From the NCBI RefSeq assembly GCF_001552735.1, contig NZ_BCRT01000007.1, forward strand, positions 1-64,000: a stretch of 64,000 nucleotides of DNA. The letters run 5' to 3'. How positions within the stretch are numbered: position 1 is the first letter of the stretch; every line of letters begins with the position of its first letter. Source of the DNA: Sanguibacter suarezii NBRC 16159 (lineage in GTDB: Bacteria > Actinomycetota > Actinomycetes > Actinomycetales > Cellulomonadaceae). Shown here piece by piece: positions 55,092-63,224 of this stretch. The notes below the pieces were generated by a model, which saw only the letters and a program-made list of their open reading frames with translations, searched no databases and was not told the origin of the DNA. The position numbers and the translations under genes are program-made.

Positions 55092-55397
55092 ATGAGTGCA
55101 CTGCTCGATCTGCCCCACGTCAGTGAGTGTTCCGTCGCGACCTGCGGCTATAACCACGACGGCTGCCACGCCGGCGCCGTGACGGTCGCCGGACATTCTG
55201 GCTCCGCTGAATGCGTCACGTTCATCCCGCTGTCTCACAAGGGCGGCCTCGACAAGGTCGTCGGCCAGGTCGGCGCCTGCCAGCGCAGCGAGTGCGTGCA
55301 CAACGCCGCCCTGGAGTGCACCGCCTCGTCGGTCCGGATCGGAGCTGGCCCGTCGGCGAGCGAGATGGCGGACTGCCTGACATACAGCCCTCGCTGA
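55092..55397 (+). CDS. DUF1540-domain small cysteine-rich protein
   Basis: A 101-residue protein with two cysteine-rich units of the DUF1540 kind: CSVATCGYNHDGCHAG near residue 13, closing at Cys40, and CQRSECVHNAALECTASSVR near residue 62, closing at Cys93. The spacing suggests metal binding. Members are small soluble proteins of unknown function, often stress- or development-related. GGAGG precedes the ATG. It stands alone, followed by a strong hairpin. Confidence 0.88.
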   Translation: MSALLDLPHVSECSVATCGYNHDGCHAGAVTVAGHSGSAECVTFIPLSHKGGLDKVVGQVGACQRSECVHNAALECTASSVRIGAGPSASEMADCLTYSPR

Positions 55398-55408
55398 CCC
55401 CAGCCACA

Positions 55409-55441
55409 CGATGCCCGCGCCCGCACCGGGTGCGGGCATCG
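55409..55441. terminator. Terminator hairpin after the DUF1540 gene
   Basis: CGATGCCCGC pairs with GCGGGCATCG, with an internal CCCGCAC/GTGCGGG alternative stem. It lies 12 bases after the stop and before the facing GGDEF-like gene, so it may work both ways. Confidence 0.75.
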
Positions 55442-55507
55442 CTGCGCCCAGGCGCTGCGTGCCGTGCTGTCGAGTCGTCGATGACAGTGACCGGTCGAGC
55501 GGTGGTG

Positions 55508-56266
55508 CTACCTCCGGCGGTGCGCGGCGAGCAGCGCCGCGGCGGCGGAGTGGGTCGGGGGGAGCTCTTGGCGCCACACTCGTGGAGGGTGCCTGAGCAC
55601 CGCGGAGATGCCGAGGTCGCTCGCCGACCCTTCGATGCGTCGGGCCAGGGCCTGTCCGGCGGCCTCCGTGGTGTCTTCATGGTCAGCGAGGATCACGTAG
55701 AAGCCGCCGCCGAGCGCTGCGGTCGGTCGGCCTGCGCCGAACACCTCGGTCAGCGTGCGGCCCATGCCTGCTGACCGTGCGACACGCTCCCACAGCGAGA
55801 GGTTCTCCAGCCCCACGTCCACGAAGAGCAGGGTGCTGCAGTCTGCGGGACGCGTCGAGGACTGGTACGCCTCGAGCAGCCGGACGATGAAGTACTCCAG
55901 GGTGTGCAGGCCAGACCCTGCGTCGATGCACCCGATCGCCGGGGCGGCGATGGCCTGACCGTCCACCCAGCCGAGGGTCAGCGCGCGCACGTCCGAGACC
56001 GGCACGCTGCGACTGATCGTCGTGAACAGACAGGTCAAGTCGTCGATGGCCTCCCCGATCCCGCATCCGGCGTCGGCGCGTGCGAGGCCGAGCCCTTCGC
56101 AGGCGGGTTCGGTCGGCGAGCCGCGGGTCAAGGCCACCAGGAGCGCGTCCACGCTCGGGTGGTACCAGTCGTCGGCGTGCCGCCAGACGGACGACAGGCT
56201 CGACGCGCGCCACCGCTCACGCAGGGCGTCGAGCGGGGGCAGAGTGCCCTGGACGAGGAGGTTCAC
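55508..56266 (-). CDS. Protein with degenerate GGDEF-like domain
   Basis: A 252-residue soluble protein. The C-terminal 110 residues follow the diguanylate cyclase plan: a CSTLLFVDV strand, SAGMGRTLTEVFGAGRP helices and LGGGFYVIL where active enzymes have a GGDEF turn. The metal and catalytic residues are missing, so it is likely inactive or a ligand sensor. The N-terminal part is helical and unrecognised. It is divergent from the sigma-fusion gene across 187 bases and may share its promoter region. The GGDEF relation is my inference from pattern only. Confidence 0.55.
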   Translation of the reverse strand: MNLLVQGTLPPLDALRERWRASSLSSVWRHADDWYHPSVDALLVALTRGSPTEPACEGLGLARADAGCGIGEAIDDLTCLFTTISRSVPVSDVRALTLGWVDGQAIAAPAIGCIDAGSGLHTLEYFIVRLLEAYQSSTRPADCSTLLFVDVGLENLSLWERVARSAGMGRTLTEVFGAGRPTAALGGGFYVILADHEDTTEAAGQALARRIEGSASDLGISAVLRHPPRVWRQELPPTHSAAAALLAAHRRR

Positions 56267-56453
56267 GTCATCAGAGACAGGTCTGAGGGAGATTCATGAC
56301 GCGGATCGGCGAGGGGATTTCTGCGAACTGCGGCGAGTGTGCTGGTCAGGGGCCTATGGCAGCGTGACACGCCCGGATCTGCGCCCTCTAGACCTCTCAC
56401 CGCATGTCAGGCAAAATGCATGGGGGCATCCAGATGTGCGAGACGGGGGTGGA

Positions 56454-59400
56454 GTGACCCAGGACCAGCTGTCTTCGTGGAGCCCACACTCCTCGGACGC
56501 CGAGCTGATCGCCGCCGTACGCAACGGGGCGACGGCGGCCTTCGGCGTGCTCTACGAGCGTCACGCCGGGGCGGCGCGCACCGTCGCGCGCCAGTACATG
56601 AGCGCCTCCGGAGGCGCGGACGACGTCGTCGCCGACGCCTTCGCCAAGGTCCTGGCTGTCCTGGTCGGTGGTGGTGGACCGACCACCGCCTTCCGCGCCT
56701 ACCTCTTCACCGTGGTGCGCCGCCTCGCCTACGTGGCCGTCAACCAGAGCCGCCGGATCCTGCCCACCGACGACGCGGCCTTCGAGTCGGTCTTCGGGCC
56801 GTCGGCCTCGAGCGAGGAGCCGGCCCTCGAGAAGTTCGAGCGGAGCACCGTCGCCAAGGCCTTCAAGGCACTCCCAGAGCGGTGGCAGGCCGCGCTGTGG
56901 TACTCCGAGGTCGAGGGCCTCACCCCGGCCCAGTTCGCTCCCAGCCTGGGGCTGACGGCCAACGGAGCCGCCGCTCTGGCCTACCGCGCCCGCGAAGGGC
57001 TGCGCCAGCAGTACCTGCAGCAGCATCTCTCGACCTCCCTCGACGCCGGTTGCGCCCAGACCGGTCCCTTGCTGGCCGGCTACGTCCGTGGCGGGCTGTC
57101 CAAGCGCGACCTGGCTCTCGTGGAGAGCCACCTCGAGCCCTGCGGTGAGTGCCGCGGCCTGCTCGTCGAGCTCGGCGACGTCTCCCACGGCATGCGGGCG
57201 ATCATCGCGCCGCTCGTGCTCGGGACCGCTGGCGTCGGCGCCCTCGGAGGGCTGCCGCTGTGGGGGACCGCTGTCGCTGCGACTGGGGCTGGTGGTGCGG
57301 GGGGAGTGCTCGAGGCGACCGGGAGCAGCAGCGGGGCGGGTGGCGGTTCGGCAGCAGGGACGAGCTCCGGTGCTGGCGCAGGTACGACTGCTGGCTCTAC
57401 CGCGGGTTCTGCCGCTGGGGCAGCCGGCACGGGCCTCGCAGGAACCGCGTCGGGTGCGGGGATCGCGGGGATCGGCGCAGCGCTCGCCGGCGTCCCGGCG
57501 CTGCTCGTCGCAGCGGCTGCGGTCGTCGTGGTGGGCGTCGGCGTTGCGGTCTCAGCAGCCCTCGGGGTCTTCTCCGACGAGACCGAGGCGCCGCTGGCGG
57601 CGTCGGTCCCGAGCGCGTCCCCCGACACCGACGCCGGCTCGTCCCCGTCGCCTGACGCGGCGGCGAGCGACCCGACTGACCCGGCCAACACCCTCGTGCC
57701 CGACTCTGCGCCGACCGGCGAGGCAGAGGCGCCCGCCGACGGGACGATGCCCGCGCCAGGCGCCAGGGCCGCCACCCCTTCCCCGAGCGCGAGCCCCGGC
57801 ACGACCGCACCGCCTGCGGCGTCGGACCCGACGCCGGGAGCAGCGGGTCCGCGCCCCGCAGCTACCCCTGGCCCTGGGGGCCAGCCGGCGACGGATCCGG
57901 CGACGGATCCCACGGCAGAGCCGCCGGCCGGTCCCACGCCTGCGCCCTCGACAGACCCGACCACCGAGCCCACGACAGAGCCGACACCCCCGCCCGCAGC
58001 CCCGGCCGCCCTGGAGCTGAGCTTCGGCGCCGGGACCGAGATCGTGGCACGCCAGAACAACACCGTCGCGGTGTCGCTGCGCAACACCGGGGGAACGGTC
58101 GCCACGGACGTCGCCGTCTCCCTGACCGTCCCAGGGACCCTGCGCTTCGTCGCCGACTCCGCGAGCGGCGGTGTCTTCGGTCCGCGCCTGCTCCGGACGT
58201 CGGCCGAGGGCTGGTCCTGCGCCGCCTCCGGAGCGGACACCGACACCCAGGTCGTGCACTGCGTCGTCGACGAGATCGCCCCAGCGGCAGACGTCACCCT
58301 CACGCTCACCTTCTATGCCGAGGACGCCGTCACGGCAGACCTCGCGGCGCAGGTCTTCGTGGGCGAGGATGCGGTCGGGGACCCCTGGCCGTTCACCTCC
58401 TCGGTCGTCTCGGCTCCGCCGCGGCTGTCCGCCAGCGTCGCACCGGTCGCAGAGCTCGTGGCCGGCCGGCCCGGGCACCTGGCGCTGACCGTGGCGAACG
58501 GAGGTCAGCTGCCGGCCGCTGACCCGGAGGTCGTGCTCGCCCTGCCGCAGAACAGCGGCATCGGGTGGCGCGACGCCCCGATCGTCCCGGCGCCGGGCAG
58601 CACGCCTGGCTGGTCGTGCTCGGTCGCCGACGACGCGCTCGTGTGCGGCGGACCGCAGATCGACGGCGATCGCTTGGCCACCGTCATCGTGCCGGTCGCG
58701 GTGGCCCCCGGTCCGTCCTTCACCAGGGCCGTGTCGCCGACGACGACCTTCGCCGGGTCACCGGAGCCTGCGCCTGCGATCCGTCCCTCCGAGCTGTCGG
58801 TCCTGCGTGAGGGGCTGTCCGCTGCGAGCATCCTCGCCGGGCCGCTGCAGGTGGCGCACATCGCTGGGCCGTTGGGAACCGCACCCCATCTCACCGTGCC
58901 AACCGTGCCAACCGTGCCCACCGCACCCGACGGCCTCACTGTGCGCGAGGCTGTGCTCACCTGGTCCGGGCTGGACGCCGACGGTCGTGACGCCCAGGCG
59001 CTGTCCACGGTCGAGCTACGGACCGACGCCGGTGGGTTTGCTCGCGAGCAGGTCGTCGGGACTGCCGCGGTCCAGCCGCCGGGGGCCGAGGGGGCGAGCA
59101 GCTACTCGGGCACCGCAGATGTCACCGCGCTGGTCACCGGGCACGCTGCGCCCGGTCGATGGTCCCTCGCGCCGGTCGAGGGGGCCGTGCTGCCTGATGA
59201 TCTCGTGTGGTCGTTGACCGTGGTCTACGCTCACGCCGGGCTGCCCGACGCGACCGTCGCGCTGCTTCTTGCAGACCCCGCCGCTGCCGGCGCGGCAGCA
59301 CGCCCTCTGCCGCTCCCGGCCTCCGGTCCGGTCCGCGTCGCCATGACCGGCACGGTGCGCGGCGGCGTCGCCCTCGACGATCCCCTCCGTCGTGACCTGA

Positions 59401-60995
59401 CGGTCAACGGAACCGCCCTGGCCCCGGTCACCGGTGGCCTCACGGATGTCGTCACCTACCGCTCGGACGACCTGCTGCCTGTCTCTCAGGGCGTGCACAG
59501 CCCGTTGATGCTGTCCCTCGATCCAGGGTCGTCCGTCCACTCCGTCCTGGCCGTGCACTCCTCAGCCGCGGCTGAGCGCCCTGAGCCCGCACTGACCGGC
59601 GTCCTCGATCAGCCCCAGCCAGTCGTCACCGCCCCGGCCGTCTCGGTCGAGGTCGCCGATGCGGTGGAGATCGGGGACGGGGTCGAGGTGCCCGTCACGG
59701 TGCGCAACGACTCAGGCGTCGACCTGGCAGACGTGTCGGTGACCGTCACCCTGCCCGCGGGGATCACCACCCCGACAGGACAGGCGTGCGCGGCAGCCCC
59801 TGTCGCGCCGACGGACGCGGCAGCCCGCGCCGCGCAGTCACCGGACGGCGGAGCTGCCGTCCCCGCCACCGTCACCTGCCTCGTCGGTCCGCTCGCAGCC
59901 GGGGAGACGGTCGTCGTCACCGTCGCCCTCGCCGGCGTCGACGGCCTCGTGGTGAGCGGGGAGGTGGGGTACTCAGTCGTCGGGACCGATCCGGTCACCG
60001 GCGCCGGCGCCGAGGCGAGCGGTGCCTTCGCTGTCACCGCCCACCCCGGGCTGGACGTCCGCGGCACGTGGCGTGGAACGGTCGCGGTGACCGAGGTCGG
60101 CGCACCGCTCATGCGGTGCTCCCCGCTCAGCTGCTGGCTGGCCAGCGGCGGATGGTGGTCCGACGCGACCAACGACCTGCTCGCCATGCGTCCGCTCAAC
60201 GACGCCGGCGGCGTGACCTCCTCGTCCTCAGCCACCGTGACGATCCCGGTGGGGGCGACGGTCAAGCACGCAGGTCTGTACTGGTCCGCGAACCGCACGG
60301 CCACAGACCGCTTCACCCAGGACCTCACCTCCGCGCGGCTGCGCGCACCGGGCACCGGCACCTACACCGCCGTCACCGGCGAGGTGCTCGGCGAGGTCTC
60401 CGACAGCACAGGGCGAGTCTCCTACCAGTCCTACGCCGACGTCACAGAGATGGTCGCCGCGCACGGTGCCGGAGAGTGGTCGGTGGCCGACGTCGCGCTG
60501 GCGGGCCACTCCGACGGCTCGGGGTGGAACGGCATCATCGGCTCCCGCGACCTCTACGCGGGCTGGTCTCTCGTCGTCGTCTACGAGGACGCGGCGTTGC
60601 CGACCGGGTCGGTGACGGTGCTCGACACCCCCGTCGCGGTGACGCGAAGCTCCGGGATGACCTTCAGCGTCCTCGACGAGGCAGCCACCACCACGACGCT
60701 GGGCGTCGTGGCCTGGGAGGGTGACCGCCAGGTGACCGGTGACCAGGTGCTGGTCAACTCGATCCCGGTGCGACCGCACGCGGGCGAGGGCGCCTCTGGT
60801 CGTGCGGTGCTCGGCTCCGCACAGGACGCCTTCTCCTCTGTCGCGTGGGGCTCGAGGACACGCTACGAGAACACCCTCGGCGTGGACGCCAAGAAGTTCG
60901 AGCCTGCCGCGACGGCGCCCGGTGCGACCACCGTCTCGGCGATCACCACGGGCGACGAGTACGTCGTCGGGGTGGTCACCGTCACCAGCCGCTGA
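56454..60995 (+). CDS. ECF-type sigma factor fused to zinc finger, membrane segments and DUF11-like ectodomain
   Basis: A 1513-residue single reading frame. Residues 13-100 match sigma-70 region 2 (GGADDVVADAFAKVLAVL, TTAFRAYLFTVVRRLAYV); 132-188 match region 4 (ALPERWQAALWYSEVEGLTP). Residues 200-235 end in HLEPCGEC (His226, Cys230, Cys233), the zf-HC2/ZAS anti-sigma motif. Hydrophobic segments lie near 246-275 and 336-372, the second long enough to cross the membrane, separated by Gly/Ser/Ala repeats. A Pro/Thr/Ser stalk (373-520) leads to about 990 residues with DUF11-like domains and two modules containing LTVVYAHAG and LVVVYEDAA. The predicted topology is sigma inside, DUF11 outside. Fused sigma/zinc-finger/membrane proteins are known in actinobacteria; this ectodomain is the striking part. 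The GTG start, with a G-rich GGGGGTGGA just before it, is likely but not certain. Confidence 0.85.
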   Translation: MTQDQLSSWSPHSSDAELIAAVRNGATAAFGVLYERHAGAARTVARQYMSASGGADDVVADAFAKVLAVLVGGGGPTTAFRAYLFTVVRRLAYVAVNQSRRILPTDDAAFESVFGPSASSEEPALEKFERSTVAKAFKALPERWQAALWYSEVEGLTPAQFAPSLGLTANGAAALAYRAREGLRQQYLQQHLSTSLDAGCAQTGPLLAGYVRGGLSKRDLALVESHLEPCGECRGLLVELGDVSHGMRAIIAPLVLGTAGVGALGGLPLWGTAVAATGAGGAGGVLEATGSSSGAGGGSAAGTSSGAGAGTTAGSTAGSAAGAAGTGLAGTASGAGIAGIGAALAGVPALLVAAAAVVVVGVGVAVSAALGVFSDETEAPLAASVPSASPDTDAGSSPSPDAAASDPTDPANTLVPDSAPTGEAEAPADGTMPAPGARAATPSPSASPGTTAPPAASDPTPGAAGPRPAATPGPGGQPATDPATDPTAEPPAGPTPAPSTDPTTEPTTEPTPPPAAPAALELSFGAGTEIVARQNNTVAVSLRNTGGTVATDVAVSLTVPGTLRFVADSASGGVFGPRLLRTSAEGWSCAASGADTDTQVVHCVVDEIAPAADVTLTLTFYAEDAVTADLAAQVFVGEDAVGDPWPFTSSVVSAPPRLSASVAPVAELVAGRPGHLALTVANGGQLPAADPEVVLALPQNSGIGWRDAPIVPAPGSTPGWSCSVADDALVCGGPQIDGDRLATVIVPVAVAPGPSFTRAVSPTTTFAGSPEPAPAIRPSELSVLREGLSAASILAGPLQVAHIAGPLGTAPHLTVPTVPTVPTAPDGLTVREAVLTWSGLDADGRDAQALSTVELRTDAGGFAREQVVGTAAVQPPGAEGASSYSGTADVTALVTGHAAPGRWSLAPVEGAVLPDDLVWSLTVVYAHAGLPDATVALLLADPAAAGAAARPLPLPASGPVRVAMTGTVRGGVALDDPLRRDLTVNGTALAPVTGGLTDVVTYRSDDLLPVSQGVHSPLMLSLDPGSSVHSVLAVHSSAAAERPEPALTGVLDQPQPVVTAPAVSVEVADAVEIGDGVEVPVTVRNDSGVDLADVSVTVTLPAGITTPTGQACAAAPVAPTDAAARAAQSPDGGAAVPATVTCLVGPLAAGETVVVTVALAGVDGLVVSGEVGYSVVGTDPVTGAGAEASGAFAVTAHPGLDVRGTWRGTVAVTEVGAPLMRCSPLSCWLASGGWWSDATNDLLAMRPLNDAGGVTSSSSATVTIPVGATVKHAGLYWSANRTATDRFTQDLTSARLRAPGTGTYTAVTGEVLGEVSDSTGRVSYQSYADVTEMVAAHGAGEWSVADVALAGHSDGSGWNGIIGSRDLYAGWSLVVVYEDAALPTGSVTVLDTPVAVTRSSGMTFSVLDEAATTTTLGVVAWEGDRQVTGDQVLVNSIPVRPHAGEGASGRAVLGSAQDAFSSVAWGSRTRYENTLGVDAKKFEPAATAPGATTVSAITTGDEYVVGVVTVTSR

Positions 60996-61019
60996 CGAGG
61001 ATCAGCCGGTAGCCGCAGC

Positions 61020-61706
61020 TCACCCTGCCTGAGCCGCCTCGATGACCTCGACGTACTCGCTGCGTGCGAAGCGGTAGCCGGCGCCACGCACGGTGATGAT
61101 CTGGTTCTCCAAGCCGAGCTTGTCACGCAGGCGCCGTACGTGGACGTCGATGGTCCGGGACGCGGAGTCGACCTGCTCGGCGCGCCACACCGACAGCAGC
61201 AGCTCCGAGCGGGAGACCACACGACCGGCTGACGTCACGAGGTGGGCCAGCAGCTCGAACTCCTTGTAGGTGAGCTTCTGCTCCGCGCCGTCTGCCGTGA
61301 CCTGCCGGGCGGGCAGGTCGATGCGCACCCGCGGGGAGAGGTCGACGTCGAAGACCGGCGGACTCCGCCGGGTCGCCTCTGCGGTGTCGCTCGAGCGCGA
61401 TGCGGCGTCGAAGACGCCTGCATCGGACCACAGCGGCGTGTGCGCGATCACCTCGAGGGCAGCCAGCCGTTGGCGCAGCGCACCGAGGTCCTCGGTGCGC
61501 GGGGAGCGGGGCCCGGCGTCGCCCAAGGACAGCGCGGTGAAGGTCTCCGCGGTGGGCAGCAGCTCGCGGGCGAGCTCACCGAGGGTCTCGGCGAGCTCGA
61601 TGATCTCGGCGGCGTGCCGCCTGCGGTCGGCGGGGTTGACGCCGACCCACAGCAGGAAGCCGGGCTGGGGGCGTGAGGTCGTGGAAACGTCGATGGGGGC
61701 CGTCAT
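61020..61706 (-). CDS. Winged-helix (OmpR/PhoB-type) regulator without receiver domain
   Basis: A 228-residue protein. The C-terminal 100 residues are an OmpR/PhoB DNA-binding domain (KLTYKEFELLAHLVTSAGRV, SRTIDVHVRRLRDKLGLENQ, TVRGAGYRF). The N-terminal 120 residues are helical and lack the phospho-acceptor aspartate pattern, so it is not a standard response regulator. It converges on the sigma-fusion gene with 24 bases between stops. Similar receiver-less proteins occur in actinobacteria and may bind DNA constitutively or sense through the N-terminus. Confidence 0.85.
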   Translation of the reverse strand: MTAPIDVSTTSRPQPGFLLWVGVNPADRRRHAAEIIELAETLGELARELLPTAETFTALSLGDAGPRSPRTEDLGALRQRLAALEVIAHTPLWSDAGVFDAASRSSDTAEATRRSPPVFDVDLSPRVRIDLPARQVTADGAEQKLTYKEFELLAHLVTSAGRVVSRSELLLSVWRAEQVDSASRTIDVHVRRLRDKLGLENQIITVRGAGYRFARSEYVEVIEAAQAG

Positions 61707-61931
61707 GGCACTCTCCGGGTATGCGTGGTGTCCCGGTCGCGGGACTGGTCGTCGGACTGTTCTGAGGCGTCAGAACCGACAACACGCACGGCCGCACGCG
61801 GACATGACGGGGCGCACCGAGGTGGCGGCGTCAGTCAGGCGTGGGCTGTTCATAGGGGAAGAGTCGCAGGAGAACGCCCGATCACCTAGAGATGATCGGA
61901 AAGTCTCACATGGTGGCCACGGTGGCGTGGG

Positions 61932-62570
61932 TCAGTCGACGACGCCGTACAGACGGTCGCCCGCGTCGCCGAGCCCGGGGACGATGTACCCGTTCTCGTC
62001 CAGACGCTCGTCGACCGCCGCCACCACGACCTTGACGTCGACCCGGTCACCGATCGCCTTGTCGAGGATCTCCAGGCCTTCGGGGGCCGCGAGCAGGCAC
62101 ACGGCGGTGACGTCGCGCGCGCCGCGGTCGAAGAGGAAGTTGATCGCCGCGACGAGCGTCCCGCCGGTCGCGAGCATCGGGTCGACGAGGAAGCACTGGC
62201 GACCGGTGAGGTCGTCGGGGAGGCGGTTGGCGTAGGTGATCGCCTCGAAGGTCTCCTCGTCGCGCTGCATGCCCAGGAAGCCGACCTCGGCCGTGGGGAG
62301 CAGGCGGGTCATGCCGTCGAGCATGCCCAGGCCAGCGCGCAGGATCGGCACGACGAGCGGGCGCGGGTCGGCGATCCGGGTGCCGACGGTCTCGGTCACC
62401 GGCGTGGTGATGGTGTGGGGCTCGGTGCGCACCTCACGGGTGGCCTCGTAGGCCAGGAGCGTGACGAGCTCGTCGACCAGCAGCCGGAACGTCGGGGACG
62501 CCGTCTCGATGTTTCGCAGGACGGTGAGCTTGTGGGCGACCAGAGGGTGGTCGATGACGTGCAGGCGCAT
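61932..62570 (-). CDS. upp: Uracil phosphoribosyltransferase
   Basis: A 212-residue salvage enzyme that joins uracil to PRPP to make UMP. The PRPP loop is [10 protein letters not shown] near residue 130; the N-terminal [13 protein letters not shown] and the C-terminal uracil-binding [12 protein letters not shown] are intact. Length is usual. It is divergent from tadA. The gap 61707-61931 to the regulator gene shows no gene. Confidence 0.97.
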   Translation of the reverse strand: MRLHVIDHPLVAHKLTVLRNIETASPTFRLLVDELVTLLAYEATREVRTEPHTITTPVTETVGTRIADPRPLVVPILRAGLGMLDGMTRLLPTAEVGFLGMQRDEETFEAITYANRLPDDLTGRQCFLVDPMLATGGTLVAAINFLFDRGARDVTAVCLLAAPEGLEILDKAIGDRVDVKVVVAAVDERLDENGYIVPGLGDAGDRLYGVVD

Positions 62571-62682
62571 GCCCCCAACTTACCGTCTTGACGGGCATGC
62601 GCTGACAGGACCTGGGCAGGACCCGCGCGCACGCAGGTCAGGTCACGTGCAGACGCGTCAGGCCGGGCGATAGGCTCGAGCG

Positions 62683-63177
62683 GTGCCAGATCCTGCCGAC
62701 CAGCCCATCCCCGTCCTGGACCGCGCCGAGCGCGAGCACCTCATGGGGCTCGCCATGGCCGAGGCGACCCTGGCGACAGCCACGGGCGACGTGCCCGTCG
62801 GCGCGATCGTCGTGGGACCTGACGGGACCATCATCGGCCGAGGTCACAACGCTCGCGAGGCCACCGGCGACCCCACCGCCCACGCGGAGGTGCTCGCCCT
62901 GCGGGAGGCCGCGCAGGTGGTGGGGGAGTGGCGGCTGTCCGGCTGCACCCTCGTGGTCACCCTCGAGCCCTGCGCGATGTGCGCCGGAGCGATCCTGCTC
63001 GCTCGGGTGCCACGTCTGGTGCTCGGGGCGTGGGACGCCAAGGCGGGTGCGACCGGCTCGGTCTGGGACCTCGTGCGGGACCGGCGGATGAACCACCGCG
63101 TCGAGGTGCTCGGCGGGGTCCGTGAGGCCGAGTGCGCCCAGCAGCTCGTCGAGTTCTTCGCCCAGCACCGGGTCTGA
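62683..63177 (+). CDS. tadA: tRNA-specific adenosine deaminase TadA
   Basis: A 164-residue zinc enzyme that converts adenosine 34 to inosine in the arginine tRNA(ACG). Zinc and catalytic residues are His67-Ala-Glu69 and the PCAMC pair Cys97 and Cys100. The segment MAEATLATATGDVPVGAIVV is typical. The GTG start gives the usual length. A cytosine deaminase relative is possible, but the neighbourhood with upp and the length favour TadA. Confidence 0.92.
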   Translation: MPDPADQPIPVLDRAEREHLMGLAMAEATLATATGDVPVGAIVVGPDGTIIGRGHNAREATGDPTAHAEVLALREAAQVVGEWRLSGCTLVVTLEPCAMCAGAILLARVPRLVLGAWDAKAGATGSVWDLVRDRRMNHRVEVLGGVREAECAQQLVEFFAQHRV

Positions 63178-63224
63178 CACCCGGGCGCGGCCCGCTGACG
63201 GGAGCTGACCGGCCTCGACGCCGA

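Noticed and set aside
56022-56453. 144-codon N-terminal extension of the sigma fusion
   Set aside because: It overlaps the divergent GGDEF-like gene and the shared promoter region and shows no domain; sigma region 2 begins just after the GTG at 56454.
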